64,000 nucleotides of DNA from Micromonospora sp. WMMD961. GTDB lineage: Bacteria; Actinomycetota; Actinomycetes; Mycobacteriales; Micromonosporaceae. The translations under genes were made by a program, and so were the position numbers. The stretch is taken from NCBI RefSeq assembly GCF_029626145.1, contig NZ_JARUBJ010000002.1, positions 4,809,501 to 4,873,500 on the forward strand, in the 5' to 3' direction. The notes under the pieces are model-generated. The model saw only the letters and a list, made by a program, of their open reading frames with translations, had not been told where the DNA came from and made no database searches. Shown one piece after another: positions 53,865 to 62,275 of the stretch (position 1 is the stretch's first letter; each line of letters opens with the position of its first letter).

Positions 53865-54827
53865 GTGCGACTGGCCGGATGGCTGGCAGTGCGGGTCGCC
53901 GCCGCGGCGGCGACCCTCACCGTCCTGTCCGCCGTGGTGTTCTGGGCGACCGAGGTCCTGCCCGGCGACGCGGTCGGCACGACGTCGGGCCCGACCGCCA
54001 CCGCCGCCGAGCGGGACGCGATCCGCGTCTCGCTCGGGCTCGACCGTCCCGCGTACGAGCGCTACCTGGACTGGATCGGCGACGCCGCACGCGGCGATCT
54101 GGGCGCTTCGCTCGTCACCGGACGGGACATCGGTGAGATCATCATCGACCGGCTGACGGCAAGCCTCGCGGTGCTGGTCCCGGCGGCGGCGGTGATCCTG
54201 GTGCTCGCCGGGGCGCTGGGCGTCGCGGCGGGACTACGCGTGGGCAGCCGGCTGGACCGAGTGCTGAGCGTGACCACGCTCGGGCTCGTCGGTTCGTCGG
54301 ACTTCCTGCTGGCCACCGGCCTGCTCGTGGTGTTCACCGCGTGGTTGCCGGTGCTGCCGGCGGTCGCCCTGGTGCCCGCCGGTGACGAGCTGTGGCAACA
54401 CCCGGACCTGGTGGCCCTGCCGGCGCTCGCGCTCGCCCTCGGTGGATTCGGCGCGACGATGCGGCTGCTACGCGCATCCGTCGCGCAGACGGCCGCGACC
54501 GGCTTCGCCGAGTTCGCCCGCCTCAACGGCGTACGCGGCTCCCGCTACCTCTGGACCGTGGTCTCCAACGCCGCGGCACCCGCGCTGCACGGACTGGCGA
54601 TCATGCTCGCCGGTCTGCTCGGCGGCAGCGTCGTGGTGGAGACGCTGTTCAACGTGCCCGGCGTCGGCTTCGAGCTGACCCGGGCCGTGGCCGAGCGGGA
54701 TGTGCCACTGGTGCAGGGCCTGAGCCTGGCACTCGGCGCCGCGACGCTGATGATCCTGCTTGCCGGCGACCTCCTCGCCGCGCTGCTGGATCGTCACCGG
54801 TCGCACTCCCCGGCGGGGGCCCGGTGA
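53865..54827 (+). CDS. Opp/Dpp-type permease B
   Basis: A 320-residue inner-membrane permease with GTG start at 53865, three bases after the binding-protein stop. The first segment is AAAATLTVLSAVVFWATEV; PGDAVG and YLDWIGDAARGDLGASLVTGRDI are hallmarks of the DppB/NikB family, and FARLNGVRGSRYLWTVV is the EAA-type coupling loop. It heterodimerises with the next gene. Confidence 0.9.
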   Translation: MRLAGWLAVRVAAAAATLTVLSAVVFWATEVLPGDAVGTTSGPTATAAERDAIRVSLGLDRPAYERYLDWIGDAARGDLGASLVTGRDIGEIIIDRLTASLAVLVPAAAVILVLAGALGVAAGLRVGSRLDRVLSVTTLGLVGSSDFLLATGLLVVFTAWLPVLPAVALVPAGDELWQHPDLVALPALALALGGFGATMRLLRASVAQTAATGFAEFARLNGVRGSRYLWTVVSNAAAPALHGLAIMLAGLLGGSVVVETLFNVPGVGFELTRAVAERDVPLVQGLSLALGAATLMILLAGDLLAALLDRHRSHSPAGAR

Positions 54828-55663
54828 CCGCACGACGCCTGCTGAGCACGGTGCCGCCCCTGCTCGTACTCGCCGTTGCCGTGATCGGACCCTGGATACC
54901 CGCCGCCAGCCCGACCGCACCGGTCGCCGGGCCGTACGAACCCTGGTCCGGCACACATGCCCTGGGTACCGACGTGCTCGGCAGGGACGTGCTCGCCCGT
55001 GTCCTGGACGGGGGCCGGGCGCTGATCGTCCAGGCCACGGTCGCCACGACGATAGGCAGCCTGATCGGCCTCGGCCTCGGCACGTGGGCGGGAATGACAC
55101 GCCGGCACCGGGCTGCCCGGCTCACGGTGCGCAGCGTCGACGCGCTCGCCGCCCTGCCGGCGATCCTGCTGCTTCTCGTGCTCGCCGCCGGCGCACCCGG
55201 CAGCGGGGCCGCAGTCGTCGCGGCGAGTGTCCTGGTGAGCATCCCGTTCTCGGTGCGGGTGCTCCGGGAACGTGTCGCCGCCCTGGTCGCCACAGATTAC
55301 GCCCGAGCGGCACAGGCCAGGGGGGACACCGCCGTCGCCCGACTGCGCTACGACGTGCTGCCCGGGCTGGTCCCCACCGCACTCGCCGAGGCCGGAATCC
55401 GGTTCGTCGCCTCGGTCCAGCTCGCCGCCACCGCGGGGTTCCTCGGCCTGGGTGCCGGCGCTCCGGCCGCGAACTGGGGGCGCATGGTCCAGGAGAACAG
55501 CTCCGGGCTCACGACCAACCCGCTGCCGGTGCTGATCCCCGCCATGCTGCTCGTCGCGCTCGCCGTCGGCGTGACGCTCCTCCTCGACCACCTCGCCGGT
55601 CCGGTTCTCGGCGAAGCCGGGCGCGGCCACATCGGCCCCGACCGGATCGGACAGATCGGATGA
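54824..55663 (+). CDS. Opp/Dpp-type permease C
   Basis: A 279-residue partner permease. It starts at GTG 54824 inside the previous stop (GTGA). Visible are HALGTDVLGRDVLARVLDG, the DppC/NikC signature, and ATDYARAAQARGDTAVARLRYDVLPG, the coupling loop. Its stop overlaps the ATPase start (ATGA). The extra N-terminal cytoplasmic part seen in some OppC proteins is short here. Confidence 0.9.
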   Translation: MTARRLLSTVPPLLVLAVAVIGPWIPAASPTAPVAGPYEPWSGTHALGTDVLGRDVLARVLDGGRALIVQATVATTIGSLIGLGLGTWAGMTRRHRAARLTVRSVDALAALPAILLLLVLAAGAPGSGAAVVAASVLVSIPFSVRVLRERVAALVATDYARAAQARGDTAVARLRYDVLPGLVPTALAEAGIRFVASVQLAATAGFLGLGAGAPAANWGRMVQENSSGLTTNPLPVLIPAMLLVALAVGVTLLLDHLAGPVLGEAGRGHIGPDRIGQIG

Positions 55664-57093
55664 GCATGGTCGCCCGGGTACGCGGGCTCACCGTCACCGC
55701 GCCGGACGGCACCCTCGTCCTGGACGCGGTCGGCCTGGAGCTGACGTCGGGCCGGGTCACCGGCCTCGTCGGGCCGTCCGGGTCCGGCAAGACCACGCTC
55801 GCGCTCGGCCTGCTCGGACACCTCGGCCGAGGGCTCCACCGGGAGGCCGGCACCGTCGACGTGGACGGCGTCGACCCCTTCTCCCCCGCCGGCCGGCGCC
55901 GGCTGCGTGGCCGGACGACCGGCTACGTCCCGCAGGACCCGGCCAGCGCGTTGGACCCCCGGCGTCGCCTCGCGGCGCAACTGCGCACCGCCGCCCGGAT
56001 CGCCTGGCCGCAGGACGACCGGGCGGCCAGGGCCGCGCGGATCGAGCAAGCCGCCCGCGACGCCGCCCTCGACCCGCCGCTGCTGCACCGTTATCCGAGT
56101 CAGTTGTCCGGAGGACAGGCCCAACGTGGGGTGTTGGCGTGGACGCTGGTCACCCGGCCGGCGCTGATCCTGCTCGACGAACCCACCAGCGGCCTGGACC
56201 CCGACACCGCGCTGCGGGTCAGTCAACGGTTCACCGGGCTGCCCTGGCGGCCGGCGGTCCTGCTGATCAGCCACGACCTCGCCCTCGTGGACCGGATCGC
56301 CGACGAGACGCTGGTGATGGACCGGGGCCGGCTTTCCCCCACCCGGCGCCATGCTCCGGTCCCCGCACCGGCACGCGCCGCGGCGTCCACCTCGGTGACG
56401 GCGACCCCGCCGATCACAAACGGCACGGCTCGCGCCGCCCTCGCCTTCGAGGGGGTGACGGTCCGGCACGGTGCGCTACGGGTTCTCGACGGCGCCAGCG
56501 CACGGGTCGAATTCGGCGAGATCCTCGGCATCCGCGGGACGTCCGGCAGCGGCAAGACCTCGTTGGCGCGGGCGCTCTGCGGGCTCGCCCCTCCGGCCGC
56601 CGGACGAATGCTGGTCAACGGCACGCCGGTGAGCTGGGACGCGGCCGACCGCGCGCGTACCGGTCAGCCGTACCTCGCCTACGTCGGCCAGGACGCCCGC
56701 GCGGCCCTGAACCCGCACGAAACCGTCCGTCGCACGCTCACCCGAGCACTCGCCGCGAACGCCCGGCGGGGTCTTCCGGCCGGTTGGACGCTGGAGGAGA
56801 TCGTCGAGCGGTTCGCGTTCGCGGCCGAGGTCCTCGATCGCACGCCGGATCGGCTCAGCGGCGGTCAACGCCATCGCGTCGCGCTCGCAAGGGCTGTCGC
56901 CGCCGCGCCCGCCGTGCTCGTCTGCGACGAGTCCACCGCATCCCTCGACCGCGACACCGAGGCCCACGTCCTGGACACGATCGACCACCTCCGCCGCCGC
57001 AACGGCACTCCCGTCGTGCTCGTCACCCACTCCGGCCACCTCGCGGCCCGCGCCGACCGCGTCCTCACCCTCTCCGACGGACAACTGTGGTGA
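55660..57093 (+). CDS. Fused double ATPase of the Opp-type importer (DppD-DppF fusion)
   Basis: A 477-residue protein with two complete ATP-binding domains in one chain. Domain 1 (about 1-230) has Walker A GPSGSGKTT, LSGGQAQR and ILLDEPTSGLD; domain 2 (about 255-475) has GTSGSGKTS, LSGGQRHR and LVCDESTASLD. They correspond to the usually separate DppD and DppF (NikD and NikE) subunits. The C-terminal oligopeptide-binding extension with extra cysteines found in DppD/F is absent. It completes the importer of binding protein, two permeases and ATPase in one operon. Confidence 0.9.
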   Translation: MSMVARVRGLTVTAPDGTLVLDAVGLELTSGRVTGLVGPSGSGKTTLALGLLGHLGRGLHREAGTVDVDGVDPFSPAGRRRLRGRTTGYVPQDPASALDPRRRLAAQLRTAARIAWPQDDRAARAARIEQAARDAALDPPLLHRYPSQLSGGQAQRGVLAWTLVTRPALILLDEPTSGLDPDTALRVSQRFTGLPWRPAVLLISHDLALVDRIADETLVMDRGRLSPTRRHAPVPAPARAAASTSVTATPPITNGTARAALAFEGVTVRHGALRVLDGASARVEFGEILGIRGTSGSGKTSLARALCGLAPPAAGRMLVNGTPVSWDAADRARTGQPYLAYVGQDARAALNPHETVRRTLTRALAANARRGLPAGWTLEEIVERFAFAAEVLDRTPDRLSGGQRHRVALARAVAAAPAVLVCDESTASLDRDTEAHVLDTIDHLRRRNGTPVVLVTHSGHLAARADRVLTLSDGQLW

Positions 57094-57245
57094 CTCCGGC
57101 GAGGCGTGCGCCGCGGCGGTAGCCGCTCCGTGGCACCCGACGCACCGAAGCGACGTCTGTCCCTTTTCAAGGGTGCCGGTGGAGAGCAGACTCACCACGA
57201 TGCCGGCCACCTCAACGTCCGGCGAGAAACTCCGAAAGGGACGGA

Positions 57246-58857
57246 ATGAAACGACTCATGGCGGCCGCCGCCATCGCCGGGTTGATCCTCGGCACCGCGC
57301 CCGGCGGGGCCGCACAGGCGACGCCTGAACCCCGCACCACCGAGGTGTCGTACACGCCGCCGCCGATCGCGTGGGGCGAGTGCGCCAGCCCCGGCCTCCA
57401 GCGCCGGGGCGGCCAGTGCGGGTTCGTCGAGGTACCCCTCGACTACGCCCAGCCCCGGGGCAAGAAGATCAAGCTGGCTGTCTCCCGGATCAGCCACAAG
57501 ACGCCGGAGGCGCAGTACCAGGGCGTCATGCTGGTCAACCCGGGCGGGCCCGGCGGCTCTGGCCTCACCCTCTCCGTGCTCGGCGAGTACGTGCCCAACG
57601 GCGCGGGCGACGCGTACGACTGGATCGGTTTCGACCCCCGCGGGGTCGGCTCCTCCCAGCCGGCGCTGGCCTGCGACGGTGACTATTTCTCCTACAACCG
57701 GCCGTTCTACGTGCCGGCCACCCCCAACCTGGAGCGCACCTGGCTGAACCGTTCCAAGGGGTACGCGCAGGCGTGCGCGAAGGCTGGGGGCGACCTGCTG
57801 GACCACCTGAAGACCACCGACACCGTGCGGGACATGGAGAGCATCCGCAAGGCGCTCGGCCGCAACCAGATCAACTACTACGGCTTCTCCTACGGCACCT
57901 ACCTCGGCCAGGTCTACGCCACCCTGTTCCCGCAGCGGGTCCGCCGGATGGTGCTCGACGGCAATGTCGACCCCCCGTAAGGTCTGGTACGAGGCCAACC
58001 TCGACCAGGACGTCGCGTTCGACCGCAACATCAAGATCTATTTCGACTGGATCGCCCGCAACGACGCCGTCTACCACCTCGGGACGACTGGTCGGGCCGT
58101 GGAACGGCTCTTCTACGCCCAGCAGCTCAAACTGCTGAAGAAGCCGGCCGGCGGCATCATCGGACCGGACGAATGGTCGGACATCTTCCTGCAGGCCGGC
58201 TACTACGTGTTCGGCTGGGAGGAGGTCGCCCAGGCGTTCGCAGGGTGGGTGCACGACGGAGACTGGCAGACCCTCAAGGAGCTGTACGACGCGTCCAACG
58301 CACAGGGCCCGGGAGCGGACAACGGCTTCGCGATCTACCTGGGCGTGCAGTGCACCGACGTGCAGTGGCCGACGAACTGGAACCGCTGGCGGGCCGACAA
58401 CTGGCGGATCTTCGCCAAGGCGCCCTTCGAGACGTGGGGCAACGCCTGGTTCAACGCGCCCTGCATCTGGTGGGACGGACAGGTCGGCAAGCCGGTGACG
58501 GTCGACGGCAGCAAGGCCGGCGGTGTCCTGCTGATCAACGAAACGCTCGACGCCGCCACGCCGTACCCAGGAGCGCTGGAGGTGCGCAGCCGCTTCCCTT
58601 CAGCGGTGCTCGTCGAGGGCGTCGGGGGCACCACCCACTCCGGCTCGCTCAGCGGCGTGGCGTGTGTCGACGACACCATCGCCACGTACCTGGCCACCGG
58701 TGAACTACCGAAGCGGCTCAGTGGCCGGCGCTCGGACGTGCAGTGCGACCCGCTGCCGCAACCGGACCCGGCAGCGATCGCCACCCGCTCGGCGCCCTCG
58801 GGCACCGGCGTCGACGCCGATCGGCGGGAACTGCAGAAGTTGATCGGGTCACGCTGA
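57246..58857 (+). pseudogene. Exported alpha/beta hydrolase (tripeptidyl-aminopeptidase type), frameshifted
   Basis: The first frame (57246-57980) gives a signal peptide (MKRLMAAAAIAGLILGTAPGG), the NPGGPGGSG oxyanion region and the nucleophile Ser215 in GFSYGTYLGQ, then stops. The continuation (WYEANLDQDVAFDRN... with the acid in NETLDAATPY and the His in GGTTHSGS) is in another frame ending at 58857. The break falls in a run of six C (57971-57976); with five, VDPRKVWYEAN reads through and a normal protein of about 536 residues results. It is either an inactive gene, a slippage switch, or a sequencing error. Family members cleave peptides at the cell surface. Confidence 0.8.
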
Positions 58858-59010
58858 TCCACGCGATGCCCGAGGCGGTCGGTCGCCTCGGGCATCGCGT
58901 CCACAGCGACCACCCGCCTCGCACCCACCGGCCCTGACGCTGACGGGTCGCGCCAGGCTCCGAGCATCCAGTGGTGCACATATCGTCATATCGTGAATCT
59001 ACAATAATAA

Positions 59011-59025
59011 TGAAAATCACTTCCG
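59011..59025. promoter_or_regulatory. Zur-like box 1 before znuA
   Basis: TGAAAATCACTTCCG matches the Zur core at 12 of 15 positions with a perfect left half. It follows a -10-like TACAAT (59000-59005) in an A/T-rich patch that stands out in this genome, so a bound repressor would cover the transcription start. The zinc importer znuABC follows. Confidence 0.65.
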
Positions 59026-59071
59026 ATAGCCTTGTGACACGCGCGCCCCACCATTAGCGTCCTGCCGGTAA

Positions 59072-59086
59072 TGAAGCTCTTTTTCA
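59072..59086. promoter_or_regulatory. Zur-like box 2 before znuA
   Basis: TGAAGCTCTTTTTCA matches the Zur core at 12 of 15 positions and keeps both TGAA and TTCA ends as an inverted repeat. It lies 32 bases before the znuA start and 61 bases after box 1. Two operators would allow graded repression. Confidence 0.5.
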
Positions 59087-59117
59087 GCTGACCGGACGTG
59101 GAAAGGTGGCGGTTCCG

Positions 59118-60047
59118 GTGTTTGATAAGCGCGCAGGTCTTCTTGGCGCAGCCCTGCTCTCGGTGGCGATGCTCGGTGCGGGTTGCGGATCATCCTCGGA
59201 CGGCGACAAGGCTGCGCCCTCCTCCGAGGCGTCAGGATCGACAGGGATCTCGGTGGTCACCTCCACGAACGTCTACGGCGACATCGTGCGGCAGATCGCC
59301 GGCGACAAGGCGTCGATCACGTCCATCATCAGTGACCCGTCTGCCGATCCACACTCCTACGAGGCGAACACCCGCACCCAACTCGAGCTGTCGAAGGCCG
59401 ACCTGGTGATCGAGAACGGCGGCGGCTACGACGACTTCGTCGACACGATGCTCAAGGCGGCCGACAGTGACGCCAAGGTGCTCAACGCCGTCGAGATCTC
59501 CGGTAAGGCGGCGACCGGCGGCGAGGAGCTCAACGAGCACGTCTGGTACGACCTGCCATCGATGGGCAAGCTGACCGACCAGATCGTCAGCGCGCTGTCC
59601 ACCGCGGCACCCGGCGACGCCGCGACGTTCACCGCCAACGCGACGACCTTCAAGCAGAAGCTCACGGATCTGGAAGCCACCGCCGGCGAGATCAAGACGG
59701 CACACGGCGGCACCGGTGTGGCGATCACCGAGCCGGTGCCGGGCTACCTGCTGGACGCGTGCGGTCTGGTCAACAAGACTCCGGAGGAGTTCAGCGAGGC
59801 CATCGAGGAGGGCACCGACGTCTCCGCCGGCACCCTGAAGGAGACCCTCGCTTTGTTCACCGGAAAGCAGGTCAAGCTGCTGGCCTACAACGAGCAGACC
59901 ACCGGACCGGAGACCGAGAAGGTGCTCCAGGCGGCCAAGGACAACACGGTCGGCGTCGTTCCGGTGACCGAGACGCTGCCTTCCGGCAAGGACTACGTCT
60001 CGTGGATGAGCGGGAACCTCGCCGCCGTCAAGACCGCACTGGGCTGA
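59118..60047 (+). CDS. znuA: Zinc ABC transporter binding lipoprotein
   Basis: A 309-residue cluster-9 (metal) binding protein: lipoprotein signal with the acylated Cys23, VVTSTNVYGDIVRQIAGD at the start of the mature part, SDPSADPHSYEANTRTQ with a metal histidine, ENGGGYDDFV, NEHVWYDLPS with a second histidine, and a late YNEQTTGPETEKV. The long His-rich loop of enteric ZnuA is missing. I choose GTG 59118, since GGAAAGGTGG (59100-59109) sits 8 bases upstream; the GTG at 59106 overlaps that ribosome site. Zinc is the likely metal; manganese is the alternative. Confidence 0.88.
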   Translation: MFDKRAGLLGAALLSVAMLGAGCGSSSDGDKAAPSSEASGSTGISVVTSTNVYGDIVRQIAGDKASITSIISDPSADPHSYEANTRTQLELSKADLVIENGGGYDDFVDTMLKAADSDAKVLNAVEISGKAATGGEELNEHVWYDLPSMGKLTDQIVSALSTAAPGDAATFTANATTFKQKLTDLEATAGEIKTAHGGTGVAITEPVPGYLLDACGLVNKTPEEFSEAIEEGTDVSAGTLKETLALFTGKQVKLLAYNEQTTGPETEKVLQAAKDNTVGVVPVTETLPSGKDYVSWMSGNLAAVKTALG

Positions 60048-60880
60048 TGCCGGACGACCACAGTGCCGTCCCGGTGCTGGAGTTCGACGATGCCGGGCTG
60101 AGTTTCGGCCCGCGGCGGCTCTGGTCGGGGCTCTCCCTGCGCGTCGAGGCCGGCGAGTTCGTCGCCGTCCTCGGCGCCAACGGGTCGGGCAAGACCAGCC
60201 TCGTCCGCGCGATCCTCGGGCTCCAGCGCCTCAGCTCCGGTCGGCTGCGCGTGTCCGGCCGGCCACCGCGCCGCGGCGGGGACGACATCGGATACGTGCC
60301 GCAACAGCGGCGCATCGATCCGCTGACGCCGCTACGCGCGCGCGACGTGGTCGGCCAGGGCCTCGACGGACACCGTTGGGGCCTGGGTCGGCGCCCGGGG
60401 CGGGACGGGCGGATCAGGGCGGCACTCGGCTCGGTCGACGCCGCCGCGTTCGCCGACATGCCGGTCGGACTGCTCTCCGGCGGCGAACAACAGCGGATCC
60501 GCGTCGCGCAGGCACTGGTGGCCGACCCGCGCCTGCTGCTCTGCGACGAACCGCTGCTCTCACTGGACCTGCGCAGCCAGCAGACCATCACCGCGTTGGT
60601 CGACAAACGACGCCGGGAGAAGGGAACCGCCGTCGTGTTCGTCACGCACGAGATCAACCCTGTGCTGCCCTACGTGGACCGCGTTCTCTACCTGGCCGAC
60701 GGCGGGTTCCGCAGCGGAACGGTGCAGGAGGTGTTCACCTCGGAGACGCTCTCCGACCTGTACGGGGTACCGATCGAGGTTCTTCGCGTCAACGGACGAA
60801 TCCTCGTCGCGGGTATCCCGCCGGCAAACCAGTCGCACCACCACCACGACGGCGCCGAGGTCGGGGTGGAGCATGTCTGA
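60047..60880 (+). CDS. znuC: Zinc ABC transporter ATPase
   Basis: A 277-residue ATPase with Walker A GANGSGKTS, Q-loop VPQQRRIDPLTP, signature LSGGEQQR, Walker B LLLCDEPLLSLD and switch His in VTHEINPVL. The C-terminus holds a histidine cluster (SHHHHDG), which may bind zinc. It overlaps znuA by one base and znuB by eight. Confidence 0.9.
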   Translation: MPDDHSAVPVLEFDDAGLSFGPRRLWSGLSLRVEAGEFVAVLGANGSGKTSLVRAILGLQRLSSGRLRVSGRPPRRGGDDIGYVPQQRRIDPLTPLRARDVVGQGLDGHRWGLGRRPGRDGRIRAALGSVDAAAFADMPVGLLSGGEQQRIRVAQALVADPRLLLCDEPLLSLDLRSQQTITALVDKRRREKGTAVVFVTHEINPVLPYVDRVLYLADGGFRSGTVQEVFTSETLSDLYGVPIEVLRVNGRILVAGIPPANQSHHHHDGAEVGVEHV

Positions 60881-61769
60881 CCCTGGGCTGTGGGACCGCG
60901 TCTTCAACTTCGCCGACTACACCGAACTGCTCGGTCTCGTCCACAACTCGATCATCGCCGGGGCGGTCCTGGGTCTCATCGGCGGGTTGATCAGTACGTT
61001 CGTGATGATGCGTGACATGCCGTTCGCCGTGCACGGCATCAGTGAGCTGTCGTTCGCCGGCGCGTCCGGAGCGCTACTGGTCGGCGCGAACGTCGTGCTC
61101 GGATCCCTGATCGGCTCCATCCTCGCCGCCCTGCTGATCGGGGTGTTGGGCAGCCGGGCCCGGGACCGCAACTCCATCATCGGCGTACTCATGCCCTTCG
61201 GCCTGGGTCTCGGCGTGTTGTTCCTCGCGCTCTACCAGGGCCGCTCGGCGAACAAGTTCGGGCTACTCACCGGTCAGATCGTCGCCGTGGACACACCGCA
61301 GCTGTCCTGGATGCTGGTGACCTCGACGGTGGTCCTGATCGGCCTGCTGGTGATCTGGCGCCCGCTCGCCTTCGCCAGCGTCGATCCGGAGCTGGCCGCT
61401 GGTCGCGGCGTCCCGGTCGCGGCGCTGTCGTCGGTGTTCATGCTGCTGCTGGGTCTGACCGTCGCCATGTCGGTACAGATCGTCGGTGCGCTGCTGGTGC
61501 TGAGCGTCGTCGTCACACCTGCCGCGGCCGCGATGCGGGTCACGGCGTCCCCGCCGCTCGTCACGCTGCTCAGCGTTGTGTTCGCCGTCGGCTCCGTCGT
61601 CGGCGGCATCCTGCTCGCCCTGGGCAGCAGCGTTCCCATCAGCCCCTACGTCACCACGATCTCGTTCACGATCTACATCGTCTGCCGGGTCCTCGGCGCA
61701 CGACGTCAGCGGCGCGGTTGGGCCACCGTCGGGCGCGTCGAGGCCCCGCTGTCCGCGGCGGCGCGCTGA
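60873..61769 (+). CDS. znuB: Zinc ABC transporter permease
   Basis: A 298-residue ABC-3 family permease with about eight membrane segments. The motif FVMMRDMPFAVHGISELSFAGA is the family signature, and MSVQIVGALLVLSVVVTPAAAAM marks the late segments. It forms the channel for the metal delivered by znuA. The regulator gene follows 16 bases after its stop. Confidence 0.9.
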   Translation: MSDPGLWDRVFNFADYTELLGLVHNSIIAGAVLGLIGGLISTFVMMRDMPFAVHGISELSFAGASGALLVGANVVLGSLIGSILAALLIGVLGSRARDRNSIIGVLMPFGLGLGVLFLALYQGRSANKFGLLTGQIVAVDTPQLSWMLVTSTVVLIGLLVIWRPLAFASVDPELAAGRGVPVAALSSVFMLLLGLTVAMSVQIVGALLVLSVVVTPAAAAMRVTASPPLVTLLSVVFAVGSVVGGILLALGSSVPISPYVTTISFTIYIVCRVLGARRQRRGWATVGRVEAPLSAAAR

Positions 61770-61785
61770 GATCGGGCCCGGCCGA

Positions 61786-62130
61786 ATGGCAGAGAGCGAC
61801 CGCAGCGCCACGAACGAGCCGATAGACACCGCCGCCGCCGTTCTTCAGGCGCTCGCCTCACCCATCCGCCTGCGGATCGTCCTGGACGTCATCGATCAGG
61901 AGGCGACCGCCGGTGAACTGGCCGAACGGCTCGGCGTCGGATACACCACGCTCGCCAAACACCTTCGGCACCTCCGGGTTGCCGGCCTCGTCCGCCGTCG
62001 CCGGAGCGCGAACCACGTCCGGTACGTCGCGACCCCGTCGGCCGTCCTGCTGGTGCGCGCCATCTTCGTCACGACCGGGCCCGACGGGGAACACGGGACC
62101 CAGGTCCGCGGTGCCCTGCCACGGCACTGA
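61786..62130 (+). CDS. ArsR-type winged-helix regulator
   Basis: A 114-residue ArsR-fold protein: ALASPIRLRIVLDVIDQEATAGELAERLGVGYTTLAKHLRHLRVAGLVRRRRSANHVRYV. The metal motifs of well-known members (Cys-x-Cys in alpha-3, or the Asp/His and His/Glu pairs of SmtB/CzrA alpha-5) are not evident; only a few late histidines (GEHGTQ, PRH) exist. It ends the znu operon and may sense zinc differently or tune the operon. It is not Zur, which belongs to the Fur family and is not in this window. Confidence 0.82.
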   Translation: MAESDRSATNEPIDTAAAVLQALASPIRLRIVLDVIDQEATAGELAERLGVGYTTLAKHLRHLRVAGLVRRRRSANHVRYVATPSAVLLVRAIFVTTGPDGEHGTQVRGALPRH

Positions 62131-62141
62131 TCCCGCCGACC

Positions 62142-62170
62142 ACCCACCGGGGGTAGGGCCCCCGGTGGGT
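62142..62170. terminator. 12-base-pair hairpin between convergent genes
   Basis: ACCCACCGGGGG (62142-62153) pairs perfectly with CCCCCGGTGGGT (62159-62170) around the loop TAGGG. It is 11 bases after the regulator stop and about 105 bases after the acylase stop on the other strand, so it can end transcription from both sides. No T-run is present. Confidence 0.7.
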
Positions 62171-62275
62171 CGAACCGCCAGTGCATCGGTGCCGACGCGG
62201 TCGTTGCCGAGGCGGGTGGCGCAGCGATCGTCGGGCGGGCAGATCGTCTCCGACCGGACCCTGTCGGGCACACAT

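Noticed and set aside
57160..57180. TTTTCA patch before the hydrolase gene as a Zur box
   Set aside because: Only the right half resembles the motif; the left half does not match.
61786..62130. Identification of this regulator as Zur
   Set aside because: The fold is ArsR-like; Zur is a Fur-family protein with different motifs.
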